Notes: a model not told the origin generated them from the letters alone. Numbered from the stretch's first letter, positions 15,373 to 25,020 are shown. The stretch: DNA of 64,000 nt from DATKRB01 sp036501425 (GCA_036501425.1 DASYAI010000062.1:62001-126000); one strand, 5' to 3'. Numbers and translations: made by a program.

Positions 15373-16058
15373 GCGCTCGGGTGCTGGTGGTCGAGGACGA
15401 CGTCGACATCTGGCGCTCCCTGCAGATCCTCCTCCAGCGGGCCGGCTACGACCTGCTGTGGGCGGGCGACGGGCCCGACGGCCTCCGCGTGCTGCGCGAG
15501 CAGCGCCCGGACCTCGTCATCCTCGACGTGGGCCTGCCTCGGCTCGACGGCTGGTCGGTGCTCGAGCGGATCCGCGACCACAGCGAGATCCCGGTGATCC
15601 TGCTCACCGCCCGGGGGCTCGAGACCGACAAGGTGCGGGGCCTGCTCGGCGGGGCCGACGACTACCTGACCAAGCCGTTCAGCAACGAGGAGCTGGTGGC
15701 CCGGGTGGCCGCCCTCCTGCGGCGCTCACCGTCGGCCAAGCCCGAGGTCTCCGTGTTCGAGGACGCGGCGATCCGGGTGGACCTGGCCCGGCACACGGTG
15801 GAGTGCGGCGGCCAGCAGGTGCTGCTGACGCCGTCGGAGTTCCGGTTGCTCGCCGCCCTCGTGCGCCACCCGGGCCAGGTGCTGTCGCACGGCCAGCTGC
15901 TCGAGCAGGCCTGGCACGACCCGACCCGCACCGGGCCCGGCCGGGTCAAGTTCACCATCCTCAGCCTGCGCCGCAAGCTCGGCTGGACCGACCTGGCGGA
16001 CTGCCCGGTCGAGACGGTGCGCGGGTTCGGCTACCGGTACCGGCCGGTCAAGGGCTGA
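15369..16058 (+). CDS. OmpR/PhoB-family response regulator
   Basis: 229 aa. The receiver domain (1-120) has the acidic pocket VVEDD (Asp10, Asp11), phospho-acceptor Asp53 in VILDVGLP, the Thr80 switch and Lys102 in LTKPF. The C-terminal winged helix (about 135-229) shows LTPSEFRLLAALVRHPGQVLSHGQLLEQAW and ends with VRGFGYRY. The GTG start overlaps the kinase stop (GTGA). It is the expected partner of the upstream PAS kinase. Target genes are not evident. Confidence 0.93.
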   Translation: MSARVLVVEDDVDIWRSLQILLQRAGYDLLWAGDGPDGLRVLREQRPDLVILDVGLPRLDGWSVLERIRDHSEIPVILLTARGLETDKVRGLLGGADDYLTKPFSNEELVARVAALLRRSPSAKPEVSVFEDAAIRVDLARHTVECGGQQVLLTPSEFRLLAALVRHPGQVLSHGQLLEQAWHDPTRTGPGRVKFTILSLRRKLGWTDLADCPVETVRGFGYRYRPVKG

Positions 16059-16171
16059 CCGGGTCCCACTCCAACCCAACGGCAACCGGCGGTCAACCGG
16101 TCCTCGCCCCGGGTCTGGCATCGTGCGGGAATGAGCTGGCGGACCAGCGACGAGCCCGACGAAAGAGCACG

Positions 16172-16588
16172 ATGCTGGCAGCACGGCCCCGATCGACGCA
16201 ACGACTCCTGATCGTCGAGCACGACGGGTCGATGGGCACGTTCGCCACCCGCGTGCTGCGCCGGGCCGGCTTCGACACGGTGCACGTGTCGAGCGGCGAG
16301 GACGCCCTGGGGCTCTTGTCGGGCGACGGGCCGTGGCACGGGCTGCTCGCCGCGGCCCAGCTGCCCGGGATGTCGGGGGCCGAGCTCACCGCGGTGGTGC
16401 GAGAGGCGCACCCGAACCTGCCGATCGCGGTGGTGACCGGCTACCTGTCGGCCGAGCAGAGCGGGGAGCTCGAGCGGGGCGGGGCCGACGTGGTGTTGGT
16501 CCGGCCGCTCACCCCGGCCGGTCTGGTCACCGAGATGCGCGAGCTGCTCGGTGCGCCCCGCTCACGCCGTACGGTCGACCCGGCCTGA
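16172..16588 (+). CDS. degenerate receiver (pseudo-receiver) domain protein
   Basis: 138 aa, receiver only. The fold is recognisable: LLIVEHD at the first strand, LPGMSGAEL after strand 3, VVTGYL at strand 4 and VLVRPLTP at strand 5. The phospho-acceptor position is Ala61 (AAAQLPG instead of xxDxxLPG), and the conserved Lys of strand 5 is Arg. It therefore cannot be phosphorylated in the usual way and more likely works as a binding module. It lies about 110 bases after the response regulator and may belong to the same unit. Its 3' end overlaps the 3' end of typA by 27 bases. Confidence 0.75.
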   Translation: MLAARPRSTQRLLIVEHDGSMGTFATRVLRRAGFDTVHVSSGEDALGLLSGDGPWHGLLAAAQLPGMSGAELTAVVREAHPNLPIAVVTGYLSAEQSGELERGGADVVLVRPLTPAGLVTEMRELLGAPRSRRTVDPA

Positions 16589-18409
16589 ACGGGCCCGGCT
16601 GCGCAGGCGGCCCCGGGTCGCCACGTCGAGGATCACCTTGCGCAGGCGGACCTGGCCCGGGGTCACCTCCACGCACTCGTCCTCGGCGATGAACTCGAGG
16701 GCCTGCTCGAGCGACAGGAGCAGGGGCGGGGTGAGCCGCTCGAGCTCCTCGGCGGTCGACGAGCGCACGTTGGTGAGCTTCTTCTCCTTGGTCGGGTTGA
16801 CGTCCATCTCGTCGGCCCGGGCGTTCTCGCCCACCACCATCCCCTCGTAGACCTCGGCGCCCGGGCCCACGAGCAGCGTGCCCCGGTCCTGCAGGTTCAT
16901 CAGGGCGTAGGTGGTGGTGACCCCCCGCCGGTCGGCCACCATCGACCCGTTGCGCCGGGTGCGCAGCTCGCCGTGCCAGGGCTCCCACCCGTCGAAGACG
17001 TGGTGCAGGACCCCGGTGCCCCGGGTCTCGGTGAGGAATTCGGTGCGGAAGCCCACCAGCCCGCGCGCCGGCACCCGGTAGTCCAGCCGCACCCAGCCGG
17101 TGCCGTGGTTGACCATCTCGACCATGGAGCCCTTGCGCAGCGCCAGCAGCTGGGTGACCACCCCGAGGTAGTCGGCCGGCACGTCCACCGTCACCCGCTC
17201 GACCGGTTCGTGCAGCTTGCCGTCGATGTCGCGGGTGACCACCTGGGGCTTGCCCACCGTCAGCTCGAAGCCCTCCCGCCGCATGGTCTCGACCAGCACG
17301 GCGAGCTGGAGCTCCCCGCGCCCTTGGACCTCCCAGACGTCGGGCCGTTCGGAGGGGGTCACCCGCAGCGAGACGTTGCCGACCAGCTCGCTGTCGAGGC
17401 GGCTCTTGAGCAGCCGGGCGGTGAGCTTGGTGCCGTCGTTGCCCGCCAGCGGGGAGGTGTTGATCCCGACCGTCATGGTCAGGCTGGGCTCGTCGACGGT
17501 GATCGCCGGCAGGGCGACCGGGTGCTCCGGGTCGGCCAGGGTCTCGCCGATGGTGATCTCGGCCATGCCGGCCACCGCCGCGATCTCCCCCGGTCCGGCC
17601 TCCTCGGCCGAGACCCGGTCGAGCGCCTCGCTCACGTAGAGCTCGGTGATCCGGGTCCGCTGCACCGTCCCGTCGAGCCGGCACCAGCCGACCGTCGCCC
17701 CCTTGCGCAGCGTGCCGTGCTGCACCCGGCAGATCGCCAGGCGCCCGACGTAGGGCGAGGCGTCGAGGTTGCAGACGAGGGCCTGGAGGGCGCCCTGCGG
17801 GTCGTAGACGGGTGCCGGTACGTGGGCGATGATCGCCTCGAACAGCGGGGCGAGGTCGGTGCCCTGCTCGCCGGGCACCGGCGAGACCCATCCGGCCCGG
17901 GCGTTGGAGTAGAGGATCGGGAAGTCGATCTGGTCCTCGTCGGCGTCGAGGTCGAGGAACAGCTCCTCCACCTCGTGGACGACCTCGTCGACCCGGGCGT
18001 CGGGCCGGTCGACCTTGTTCACGAGCAGCACGACCGGTAGGCGGGCCTCCAGCGCCTTGCGCAGGACGAAACGGGTCTGGGGCAGCGGCCCCTCCGACGC
18101 GTCGACCAGCAGCAGCACCCCGTCGACCATGGTGAGCCCCCGCTCCACCTCACCCCCGAAGTCGGCGTGCCCGGGGGTGTCGACGATGTTGAGCTTCACC
18201 CCCCGGTAGCGGACGGCGGTGTTTTTGGCGAGGATGGTGATGCCCTTCTCGCGCTCGAGGTCGTTGGAGTCGAGGACCCGGTCGGCCACCTCCTCGTTGG
18301 CTCGGAAGGCGCCGGTCTGCCACAGCATGGCGTCCACCAGCGTGGTCTTGCCGTGATCGACGTGGGCGACGATCGCGACGTTGCGGATGTCGTCACGGGT
18401 CTGGGGCAT
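16562..18409 (-). CDS. typA: ribosome-associated GTPase TypA/BipA
   Basis: 615 aa, usual for TypA. The GTPase domain begins RNVAIVAHVDHGKTTLVDAML (G1), with the switch segment EREKGITILAKNTA (G2), DTPGHADFGGEVER (G3) and NKVDRPDAR (G4). It continues into EF-G-like domains and the TypA-specific C-terminal domain. TypA acts on ribosome assembly and translation under stress, especially at low temperature. I chose the ATG at 18409; an in-frame ATG at 18424 would add five residues. A TATGGT hexamer about 9 bases before 18409 is compatible with leaderless transcription. Confidence 0.93.
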   Translation of the reverse strand: MPQTRDDIRNVAIVAHVDHGKTTLVDAMLWQTGAFRANEEVADRVLDSNDLEREKGITILAKNTAVRYRGVKLNIVDTPGHADFGGEVERGLTMVDGVLLLVDASEGPLPQTRFVLRKALEARLPVVLLVNKVDRPDARVDEVVHEVEELFLDLDADEDQIDFPILYSNARAGWVSPVPGEQGTDLAPLFEAIIAHVPAPVYDPQGALQALVCNLDASPYVGRLAICRVQHGTLRKGATVGWCRLDGTVQRTRITELYVSEALDRVSAEEAGPGEIAAVAGMAEITIGETLADPEHPVALPAITVDEPSLTMTVGINTSPLAGNDGTKLTARLLKSRLDSELVGNVSLRVTPSERPDVWEVQGRGELQLAVLVETMRREGFELTVGKPQVVTRDIDGKLHEPVERVTVDVPADYLGVVTQLLALRKGSMVEMVNHGTGWVRLDYRVPARGLVGFRTEFLTETRGTGVLHHVFDGWEPWHGELRTRRNGSMVADRRGVTTTYALMNLQDRGTLLVGPGAEVYEGMVVGENARADEMDVNPTKEKKLTNVRSSTAEELERLTPPLLLSLEQALEFIAEDECVEVTPGQVRLRKVILDVATRGRLRSRARSGRVDRTA

Positions 18410-18520
18410 GGCCGCGAGCACCATAGTGGTCCCCGGCGCCCGGCCATGACGGCCGGGGCTCGGGCACCCCGGGGCGCTGCCCGGGCCCGGGCCCCCCGTG
18501 GGCACGCCGGGCGGAGGGCC

Positions 18521-19474
18521 TCAGGACCCGTCGGGCAGCGGCACCTCGGAGCCGGCGACGCCGAGGAGGGTGGCGGCCGCCCCGAGGACCGCCTGGGCCG
18601 CTGCCTCCAGCAGGGCCCGATCGACGTCGAGGATCAGGCTCCGCCCCGACTGGGGCCACCAGCCGGCGATCCGGCTCGGCACCTGGTCCGCCCGCTGCGC
18701 GCCGAGCGCCTGGGCGAGCGCGTTGACCGCGAGCTCGCACCGGGCGCCCGGCCCGGGCCACCCACTCAGCACCACCAACGCGGCGAGCCCGCCCGGGTCC
18801 CCCGGGCCGGGGGCCACCGGGGCCCGGACCTCGGCCCGGCCCCGGATGACCACCCCGGCGCGGTCCCGGCTGGCCCAGGAGCGGTCGGCGCCGCCGACCT
18901 GGGTGCTCGGGCCCAGGCGGGCCCAATCGAGCGCGCCGTGCAGCGCGGTGCTCCAGCGGACCGCCTCGGCCCGGGTGACCGCCAGCGCACCGGGACCCAG
19001 CGTGGCGAGCCAGCGGCCGAGCGATCCCGGCGGGGCGGCAGCGGGCCGCTGCGCCGCTCGCAGCGCACGGTCGACGCCGACCGACGGCGTGGCTTCGGGG
19101 TCGTCGAGGCACGCCCGTACCGCCGCCAGCCCGATCGACCGCCGGGCGTTGGCCGCCGACCAGGCGAACCGGGCCCCCGCCGAGCCCGTCGCCGCGCCCG
19201 TCGCTGCCGAGCTCTCGCCGGGCCGGCGCCCGGTGCGCACCAGGTAGCCGTCGAGGCAGAGGCGGCGGGCGGGGCGGCCGCTGGGTCCGGGGCGGCCGCC
19301 GGGTCCGCGGTGGCCGGTCGTCGGCTGCCCTCCGGCGGCCGCCCCGAGGGCGCGCAGCCGGCGCTCGATCCCCTCCTCGATCTGCTGGAGGTCGCCGGGC
19401 CCCAGGGGTGCGCCGACCCCGGACAGCAGGGCGTCGGTGAGGGCGACGGAGCGGGGGAGCGTGATCGCGTTCAC
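18521..19474 (-). CDS. uncharacterised protein, paired with the gene upstream
   Basis: 317 aa, GTG start overlapping the stop of the preceding gene (GTGA). I do not recognise a domain with certainty. It is rich in Ala, Gly and Arg with no signal peptide or membrane helix, and has a possible nucleic-acid-related C-terminus (SRIAGWWPQSGRSLILDVD). The arrangement (short N-terminal helical region, a variable Pro/Gly linker, then a strand-rich C-terminus) and the coupling to the next gene suggest that the two products work together. A relation to degenerate PD-(D/E)XK proteins is possible but weak. Confidence 0.6.
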   Translation of the reverse strand: MNAITLPRSVALTDALLSGVGAPLGPGDLQQIEEGIERRLRALGAAAGGQPTTGHRGPGGRPGPSGRPARRLCLDGYLVRTGRRPGESSAATGAATGSAGARFAWSAANARRSIGLAAVRACLDDPEATPSVGVDRALRAAQRPAAAPPGSLGRWLATLGPGALAVTRAEAVRWSTALHGALDWARLGPSTQVGGADRSWASRDRAGVVIRGRAEVRAPVAPGPGDPGGLAALVVLSGWPGPGARCELAVNALAQALGAQRADQVPSRIAGWWPQSGRSLILDVDRALLEAAAQAVLGAAATLLGVAGSEVPLPDGS

Positions 19475-20325
19475 TGGTCCAGCACGCCCGCCGTCGGCTC
19501 GACCGCCGGATCGCAGCCGAGGGCGTCCACCGTGCGCTGCACCGCCCGGGCCAGCTCCTGCTCGGTGACGTCGACGATCAGGGTCTCCCCGGTACCGCTG
19601 TAGTGCAGGGCGGCACGGAAGGGGGGCGCCCCGCTGCGGAGCGTCTCGAGTAGCGCAGCGAACAGCAGCTCGGCACGGTCCTCGGGGCGCGCCGGCCCGG
19701 CGCGGACCAGCACCAGGCACACCGAGGCCCGGTCGGCGCACGGCCGGCCGATCAACAGGTCCACCACACCCGAGAGGACCACCCGGCCCCCGCCCAGAGG
19801 GATCGTCAGCCGGTCGGCGCACCGGGGCAGCCACTGGTCGGGGACGAGCGACCAGTGCCGCCGGAGGACCGCGGCGTGCGCGGCCACCTCCTCGGCCAGC
19901 GCGGCCCGCTGCTCGCTGCGGAGCCCCGCGATCCGGGCGACCAGGTCGGCCTGTTCGGGCTCGACCCCGAGGGCGTCGAGCCCCTCGTGCATCGGGTCGC
20001 CGAGCCGGCCCGTGGTCACCAACTGGCGGAAGAGGGCCCGCACCAGGGCCGCTCGGGCGAGCGCGCCGATCGGACGGTTGCCCGAGGTCGGCGATCCACC
20101 CCCGGCTCCCCCGGCGAGCCGTCGCACGGAGCGCGCCGTCACCCGCACCGGAAGCGACCCGGGCGCGGCTCGGCACAGCTCGACCACGCCGTCCTCGAGC
20201 CATGCCCGCAACCCGCCGGCGAGGCCCGGGTCCACCAGGGCGCGCCGGGCGGCGTCGCCGCGCAGCTGGCCCAGCAACCCGGCCCCGGCGGGACCGGCAT
20301 CTCGCTCGATCGTGGTCGTCGCCAT
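19471..20325 (-). CDS. uncharacterised protein with a possible degenerate PD-(D/E)XK nuclease-like fold
   Basis: 284 aa. The C-terminal third (about 195-260) follows the shape of RecB/Cas4-type nucleases: VVLSGVVDLLIG, then a strand where D-x-K would be expected, then a YSGTGE-like turn. The lysine motif is replaced by VLVRAG, so catalysis is unlikely. The N-terminal part is helical and Arg-rich. It is the first gene of a two-gene unit, divergent from the small membrane protein at 20413. Assignment rests on pattern only. Confidence 0.6.
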   Translation of the reverse strand: MATTTIERDAGPAGAGLLGQLRGDAARRALVDPGLAGGLRAWLEDGVVELCRAAPGSLPVRVTARSVRRLAGGAGGGSPTSGNRPIGALARAALVRALFRQLVTTGRLGDPMHEGLDALGVEPEQADLVARIAGLRSEQRAALAEEVAAHAAVLRRHWSLVPDQWLPRCADRLTIPLGGGRVVLSGVVDLLIGRPCADRASVCLVLVRAGPARPEDRAELLFAALLETLRSGAPPFRAALHYSGTGETLIVDVTEQELARAVQRTVDALGCDPAVEPTAGVLDQ

Positions 20326-20396
20326 GGGCCCAGGCTGCACGTGGGGTGTGACACCGACGGCGCCGGCCTCCGGGCACGGATGACCGACCCACTGGG

Positions 20397-20402
20397 TAGC
20401 CT
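20397..20402 (+). promoter_or_regulatory. -10 hexamer TAGCCT before the small membrane protein
   Basis: TAGCCT (TAnnnT) lies 10 bases before the ATG at 20413 with no ribosome site in between. It fits a leaderless or very short-leader transcript that may extend through lhr, pxpA and pxpBC. Confidence 0.45.
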
Positions 20403-20412
20403 CGCGCACACG

Positions 20413-20730
20413 ATGTCGCCCTGGCCGTCCCCGCTGCACGCCGCCACCGGCGGGACCGCCCTGCCCTGGGCGGCGCGCCCGTCGACCGGGCTGCTCGGGT
20501 CGTCGGACGCGGCGTTCGGCGTCGTCTTCGGGCTCTTCGTCGTCGCCTTCGTCGTGCTGGCGGTGCTGACCATCACCTGGGCGATCCGTCGGGACCGCCC
20601 GGGCCGCGAGGCGTGGCGCCGACGGGCGGCCGAGGGTGAGATCGGGCGAGGCGGGCCGCCGGTGAACGGCAGCCGACCAGGGCGGCCGAGCCGCCCGGGC
20701 CGGCCGGGCCGGCCCGACGTGGGCTCCTAG
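20413..20730 (+). CDS. small single-pass membrane protein
   Basis: 105 aa. One clear transmembrane helix (about 35-56, AAFGVVFGLFVVAFVVLAVLTITWAI) is followed by a positively charged cytoplasmic segment (RRDRPGREAWRRRA), giving an N-out orientation. The tail is a Gly/Arg/Pro repeat. There is no known domain. The stop lies 9 bases before lhr, so it is probably the first gene of that operon. The reading frame runs upstream, but the TAnnnT element supports this start. Confidence 0.55.
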   Translation: MSPWPSPLHAATGGTALPWAARPSTGLLGSSDAAFGVVFGLFVVAFVVLAVLTITWAIRRDRPGREAWRRRAAEGEIGRGGPPVNGSRPGRPSRPGRPGRPDVGS

Positions 20731-20739
20731 GGGCGACCG

Positions 20740-23700
20740 ATGACCGGAGTCCTCGACGCCTTCCACCCCGCGGTCCGGTCGTGGTTCACCGGCCAGTTCC
20801 CCGGCGGGCCGACCCGCCCGCAGGTCGAGGCGTGGCCGGTGATCGCCTCGGGAGCCGACGTCCTGGTGGCGTCCCCGACCGGGACCGGCAAGACCCTGAC
20901 CGGGTTCCTCACCGCCATCGATGCCGCCTACCGGGCCGACGCTCGGGGGGAGCAGCCGCTCGAGCGGCCCGCCGTCCTGTACGTGTCGCCGCTGCGGGCC
21001 CTGGCGGTCGACATCCACGAGAACCTCCAACGGCCGCTGGCCGGCATCCGCGAAGCCGCCGGGGTCCTCGGGACGAGCGCGCCCGCGCTGTCGATCGCCG
21101 TGCGGACCGGCGACACCCCGACCTCCGAGCGGACCGCCATGCGGCGCTCGCCGCCCGACCTGCTCGTCACGACGCCCGAGTCGCTGTTCCTGCTGCTGAC
21201 CGCCGCCTCGTCGCGCTCGATGCTCGCCCACGTGCGCACGGTGATCGTCGACGAGGTGCACACCTTGGCCCGCGACAAGCGCGGCGCCCACCTCGCCCTC
21301 AGCCTCGAGCGGCTGGCCGGCCTGGTGGCCGCCGACGGCGGCCGGCTCCAGCGGGTGGGGCTGTCGGCCACCCAGCGGCCGCTCGAGGTGGTCGGACGCC
21401 TGCTCGCGGGCTCCGGGCCGGAACGGCCCCCGCCGGTCATCGTCGACTGCGGCCACCGGCGGGACCTCGACGTGACCATCGAGCTCCCCGACGCCGAGCT
21501 CGAGGCGGTGGCGCCGCAGGGGCAGTTCGGCGAGATCCTGGATCGCATCGCCGGCCACGTCCGGCGCCACCGCACCACCCTGGTCTTCGTGAACACCCGC
21601 AAGATGGCCGAGCGGGTGGCCCACCAGCTGGCCGAGCGGCTCGCCGACCCGGCGCCGGGCGAGCCCCCGTCCGACCGCCCGCTGCGAGTGGCCGCCCACC
21701 ACGGCAGCCTGTCGTTCGAGCGGCGCCGGGGCGTCGAGGCCCAGCTGCGGGCCGGGGAGCTGTCGGCGCTGGTGGCCACCGCCTCGCTCGAGCTGGGCAT
21801 CGACGTCGGCCCGGTCGAGCTGGTGTGCCAGATCGGGTCGCCCCGGGCGATCGGCACCTTCTTGCAGCGCGTCGGCCGGGCCAACCACCACCTGACCGGC
21901 ACGCCGGCCGGCCGCCTCTACCCGCTCACCCGGGACGAGCTGGTGGAGTGCACCGCCCTGCTGTCGGCGGTGCACGCCGGCCGGCTCGACGCGCTGCACC
22001 CGCCGGTGGCCCCGATGGACATCCTGGTCCAGCAGCTGGTGGCCGAGGTGGCGGGGGCCGAAGAATGCGACGAGGACGCCCTCTACGAGCTGGTGCGGCG
22101 GGCCGCGCCCTATGCCGAGCTGACCCGGGGCGCCTTCGACGAGGCGCTCGACCTGGCCTCGTGGGGGGTGGCGACCGGGCGCGGGCGCCGGGGAGCCCAC
22201 CTGCACCGCGACCAGGTGAACGGAAAGGTGCGGCCCCGGCGCGGGGCCCGGCTGGCCGCCCTCACCAGCGGCGGGGCCATCCCCGAGACGGGGGACTACC
22301 GGGTGGTCCTCGATCCCGAGGGCGTCACCGTCGGGTCGGTCCACGAGGACTTCGCGGTGGAGGCGAACATCGGCGACGTCTTCCTGCTCGGGACCCACTC
22401 GTGGCGGGTGCGCCAGGTCGAGGTGGGCACGGTCCGGGTCCACGACGCCGGTGACGCCGCCCCCACGGTGCCCTTCTGGCTGGGCGAGGCGCCCGCCCGG
22501 ACGGCGGAGCTGTCGGCCGAGGTCGGCTCCCTGCGGGCGGCGGTCGAGCCGTCGCTGGCGGCGGGGGACCTGGCCGGTGCCCGGGCGCTCGTCGGGGGCC
22601 GCGCCCGGGTGGACGGGGAGGTCGCCGACCAGGTCGTGACCTATCTGGACGCCGGTCGCGCCGCGCTGGGGGTGCTGCCCACGGCCGATCAGCTGGTGGT
22701 CGAGCGGTTCTTCGACGAGAGCCAGGGCACCCAGCTGGTGGTGCACTCGCCCTTCGGCGGCCGGGTGAACCGGGCTTTGGGGCTGGCCCTGCGAAAGCGG
22801 TTCTGCGTCTCGTTCGACTTCGAGCTGCAGGCGGCGGCGGACGACGACACGGTGGTCCTCTCCCTGCCCACCCAGCACAGCTTCCCGCTGTCCGACGTGG
22901 CGACCATGCTGTCGAGCACCACGGCGCAAGAGGTGCTCACCCAGGCGGTGCTCCAGCACCCGATGTTCGGGGCCCGCTGGCGGTGGAACAGCACCCGGGC
23001 CCTGGTGGTACCCCGTTCGCGCAACGGGCAGCGCCGGCCCATCCACCTGCAGCGCATGGAGGCCGAGGACGTGCTGGCGGCCTCGTGGCCCGCCCTCGCC
23101 GCCTGCCAGGACAACGCCCCCGCCGGACCGCTCGCCGTGCCCGACGACCTGCTCGTCCGCCAGACAGTGACCGACTGCCTGTGCGAGGCGCTCGACGCGG
23201 CGGGCCTCGTCGAGCTCGTGCGCCGGATGGAGACGGGGGCCCTGCGGGTCCACCTCGTCGAGTCGGCCGAGCCCTCGCCCCTGGCCCACGGGATCCTCAC
23301 CGGCCGGCCGTACACCTTCCTCGACGGGGCGCCGCTCGAGGAGCGCCGGACCCGGGCGGTGCCGCTGCGCCGGGGGCTGGGGGGCGGCGACGCCCTCGGG
23401 GTCGGCGCGGCCGAGCTGGCCCCGCTCGACCCGGACGTGGTGGCCGAGGTGCTCGGCCAGGTGGCTCCCCGCCCCCGCGACGCCGACGAGCTGCACGACG
23501 TGCTCCTCTCGCTGGTGCGCTGCCGGCCGGTCGCCGAGTGGGCGGACTGGTTCGACCAGCTGGCGGCGACCCGACGCGCCTCGGTGGTCGACGGCACGTG
23601 GGTGGCCACCGAGCGCCGCGCCGACGCCGAGCGGCTGGGGGAGGACGACGCCGCAGCAGCCGAGTGCCTGGGCGGCCATCTCGCCGCCGCCGGCCCGGTG

Positions 23701-25020
23701 GAGCTGGAGGTGCTGATCGGTGACGGGCCCCTGGGGGGCGGCCCGGTGCGGGGGGCCCCGTTGGGGACGCTCCGGGCCCGCACCGCGCTGGCCCGCCTGG
23801 TGGGGGCGGGGGTGGCCATCGAGCTCCCCGACGGCCGCTGGTGCGCCCGCCACCTGCTGGTGCGGCTCCACGCCGCCGCCCGGTCGTCGCGGCGGCGCCG
23901 GGTGCAGCCGGCGAGCATCGCCGATCTGGTCCGTTTCCTCGGCGAGTGGCAGCACGTCGTGCCCGACGCCCAGCTCGAGGGCCGGGCCGGGGTCCTGCAG
24001 GCGGTCACCCAGCTGCAGGGCATCGAGGTGCCGGCGGGGGCTTGGGAGACCGAGGTGCTGGCGGCCCGGGTCCGCGGCTACGACCCGCGCTGGCTCGACG
24101 AGCTCTGCCTGTCGGGCGAGGTCACCTGGGGCCGCCTGACCGTGCGTCCGCGCCCCGACGACGACCGGGCCCGGCGGGGGTCGGCGACCCCGTCCCCGGC
24201 GACCCCGCTGGCCCTGGTGCGGCGGGAGGACCTGGGGTGGGTGCTCGAGGCGGTGCGCACCGGGGATCCGCCGGCCGACCCCGACGCCGGATCCGCCGCC
24301 GACGTCCTGGCCGTGCTGCGCCAGCGCGGCGCCCTGTTCCGGGCCGACTTGCCGGGCGCGACCCGGCGGCTGCCGCTCGAGGTGGACGAGGGGTTGTGGG
24401 AGCTGGTGGCCGGCGGGCTGGTCACCGCCGACGCGTTCTCGGCCGTGCGGGCCCTGCTCGCCGCCCGCCGCCGGGCCGCCGCGGCCCGCCGGAGGACCGT
24501 CGGCCGCACCCCGAGGGGACGCAGCGCGCTGGGCCGGCACCGGGCCGAGGTGGGCAGCGGCACCGGCGAGGGCCGCTGGTCCCTGCTGCCGGCACCCTCC
24601 GATGAGCCAGGTGGGGCGACCGGGGCGTCCGGGGCGCCCGGGGCGTCCGAGCTGCTGGCCGAGGCCGTGGCCGGCCAGCTGCTCGACCGCTGGGGGATGG
24701 TGGCGTGGGAGCTCTGGGCGCGCGAGTCGTTCCGGACCCCCTGGCGCGAGGTGCTCCGGGCGCTCCGACGCTTCGAGGCGCGCGGCCTGGCCCTGGGGGG
24801 GCGCTTCGTGGCCGGTCTGTCGGGGGAGCAGTACGCGCTGGCCGAGGCGGCCGAGCTCCTGAGCCGAGTGCGGCGCGAGCCCGGCCGCAACGCCCAGATG
24901 GCTGTCGCGGCGTCCGACCCGCTCAACGTGACCGGGACCATCGTTCCGGGCCCCAGGGTCCCCGGCGTGCGGCGCCGGGTGGTGGTGTTCCGCGACGGCC
25001 AGCACGTCGCCTCGGCATGA
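20740..25020 (+). CDS. lhr: Lhr-family ATP-dependent DNA helicase (large form)
   Basis: 1426 aa, the long Lhr of actinobacteria and proteobacteria. Superfamily 2 motifs are in order: Walker A SPTGTGKT (Lys51), TPESLFLLLT, DEVH box VDEVHTLARDKRG, LSATQRPL (III), VFVNTRKMAERV (IV), ATASLELGIDVG (V) and QRVGRANHH (VI). A winged helix and the Lhr-specific domain follow, then the large C-terminal extension. Lhr is a 3'-5' helicase acting on RNA:DNA hybrids in DNA repair; in mycobacteria it belongs to the DNA-damage response. Its stop overlaps the pxpA start (ATGA). Confidence 0.93.
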   Translation: MTGVLDAFHPAVRSWFTGQFPGGPTRPQVEAWPVIASGADVLVASPTGTGKTLTGFLTAIDAAYRADARGEQPLERPAVLYVSPLRALAVDIHENLQRPLAGIREAAGVLGTSAPALSIAVRTGDTPTSERTAMRRSPPDLLVTTPESLFLLLTAASSRSMLAHVRTVIVDEVHTLARDKRGAHLALSLERLAGLVAADGGRLQRVGLSATQRPLEVVGRLLAGSGPERPPPVIVDCGHRRDLDVTIELPDAELEAVAPQGQFGEILDRIAGHVRRHRTTLVFVNTRKMAERVAHQLAERLADPAPGEPPSDRPLRVAAHHGSLSFERRRGVEAQLRAGELSALVATASLELGIDVGPVELVCQIGSPRAIGTFLQRVGRANHHLTGTPAGRLYPLTRDELVECTALLSAVHAGRLDALHPPVAPMDILVQQLVAEVAGAEECDEDALYELVRRAAPYAELTRGAFDEALDLASWGVATGRGRRGAHLHRDQVNGKVRPRRGARLAALTSGGAIPETGDYRVVLDPEGVTVGSVHEDFAVEANIGDVFLLGTHSWRVRQVEVGTVRVHDAGDAAPTVPFWLGEAPARTAELSAEVGSLRAAVEPSLAAGDLAGARALVGGRARVDGEVADQVVTYLDAGRAALGVLPTADQLVVERFFDESQGTQLVVHSPFGGRVNRALGLALRKRFCVSFDFELQAAADDDTVVLSLPTQHSFPLSDVATMLSSTTAQEVLTQAVLQHPMFGARWRWNSTRALVVPRSRNGQRRPIHLQRMEAEDVLAASWPALAACQDNAPAGPLAVPDDLLVRQTVTDCLCEALDAAGLVELVRRMETGALRVHLVESAEPSPLAHGILTGRPYTFLDGAPLEERRTRAVPLRRGLGGGDALGVGAAELAPLDPDVVAEVLGQVAPRPRDADELHDVLLSLVRCRPVAEWADWFDQLAATRRASVVDGTWVATERRADAERLGEDDAAAAECLGGHLAAAGPVELEVLIGDGPLGGGPVRGAPLGTLRARTALARLVGAGVAIELPDGRWCARHLLVRLHAAARSSRRRRVQPASIADLVRFLGEWQHVVPDAQLEGRAGVLQAVTQLQGIEVPAGAWETEVLAARVRGYDPRWLDELCLSGEVTWGRLTVRPRPDDDRARRGSATPSPATPLALVRREDLGWVLEAVRTGDPPADPDAGSAADVLAVLRQRGALFRADLPGATRRLPLEVDEGLWELVAGGLVTADAFSAVRALLAARRRAAAARRRTVGRTPRGRSALGRHRAEVGSGTGEGRWSLLPAPSDEPGGATGASGAPGASELLAEAVAGQLLDRWGMVAWELWARESFRTPWREVLRALRRFEARGLALGGRFVAGLSGEQYALAEAAELLSRVRREPGRNAQMAVAASDPLNVTGTIVPGPRVPGVRRRVVVFRDGQHVASA

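Noticed and set aside
19471..25005. 1844-codon open frame on the minus strand across lhr
   Set aside because: It lies antisense to lhr, pxpA and the small membrane protein and reads as low-complexity Arg/Gly/Pro/His text typical of GC-rich antisense frames. Only its last 284 codons (19471-20325) are a real gene.
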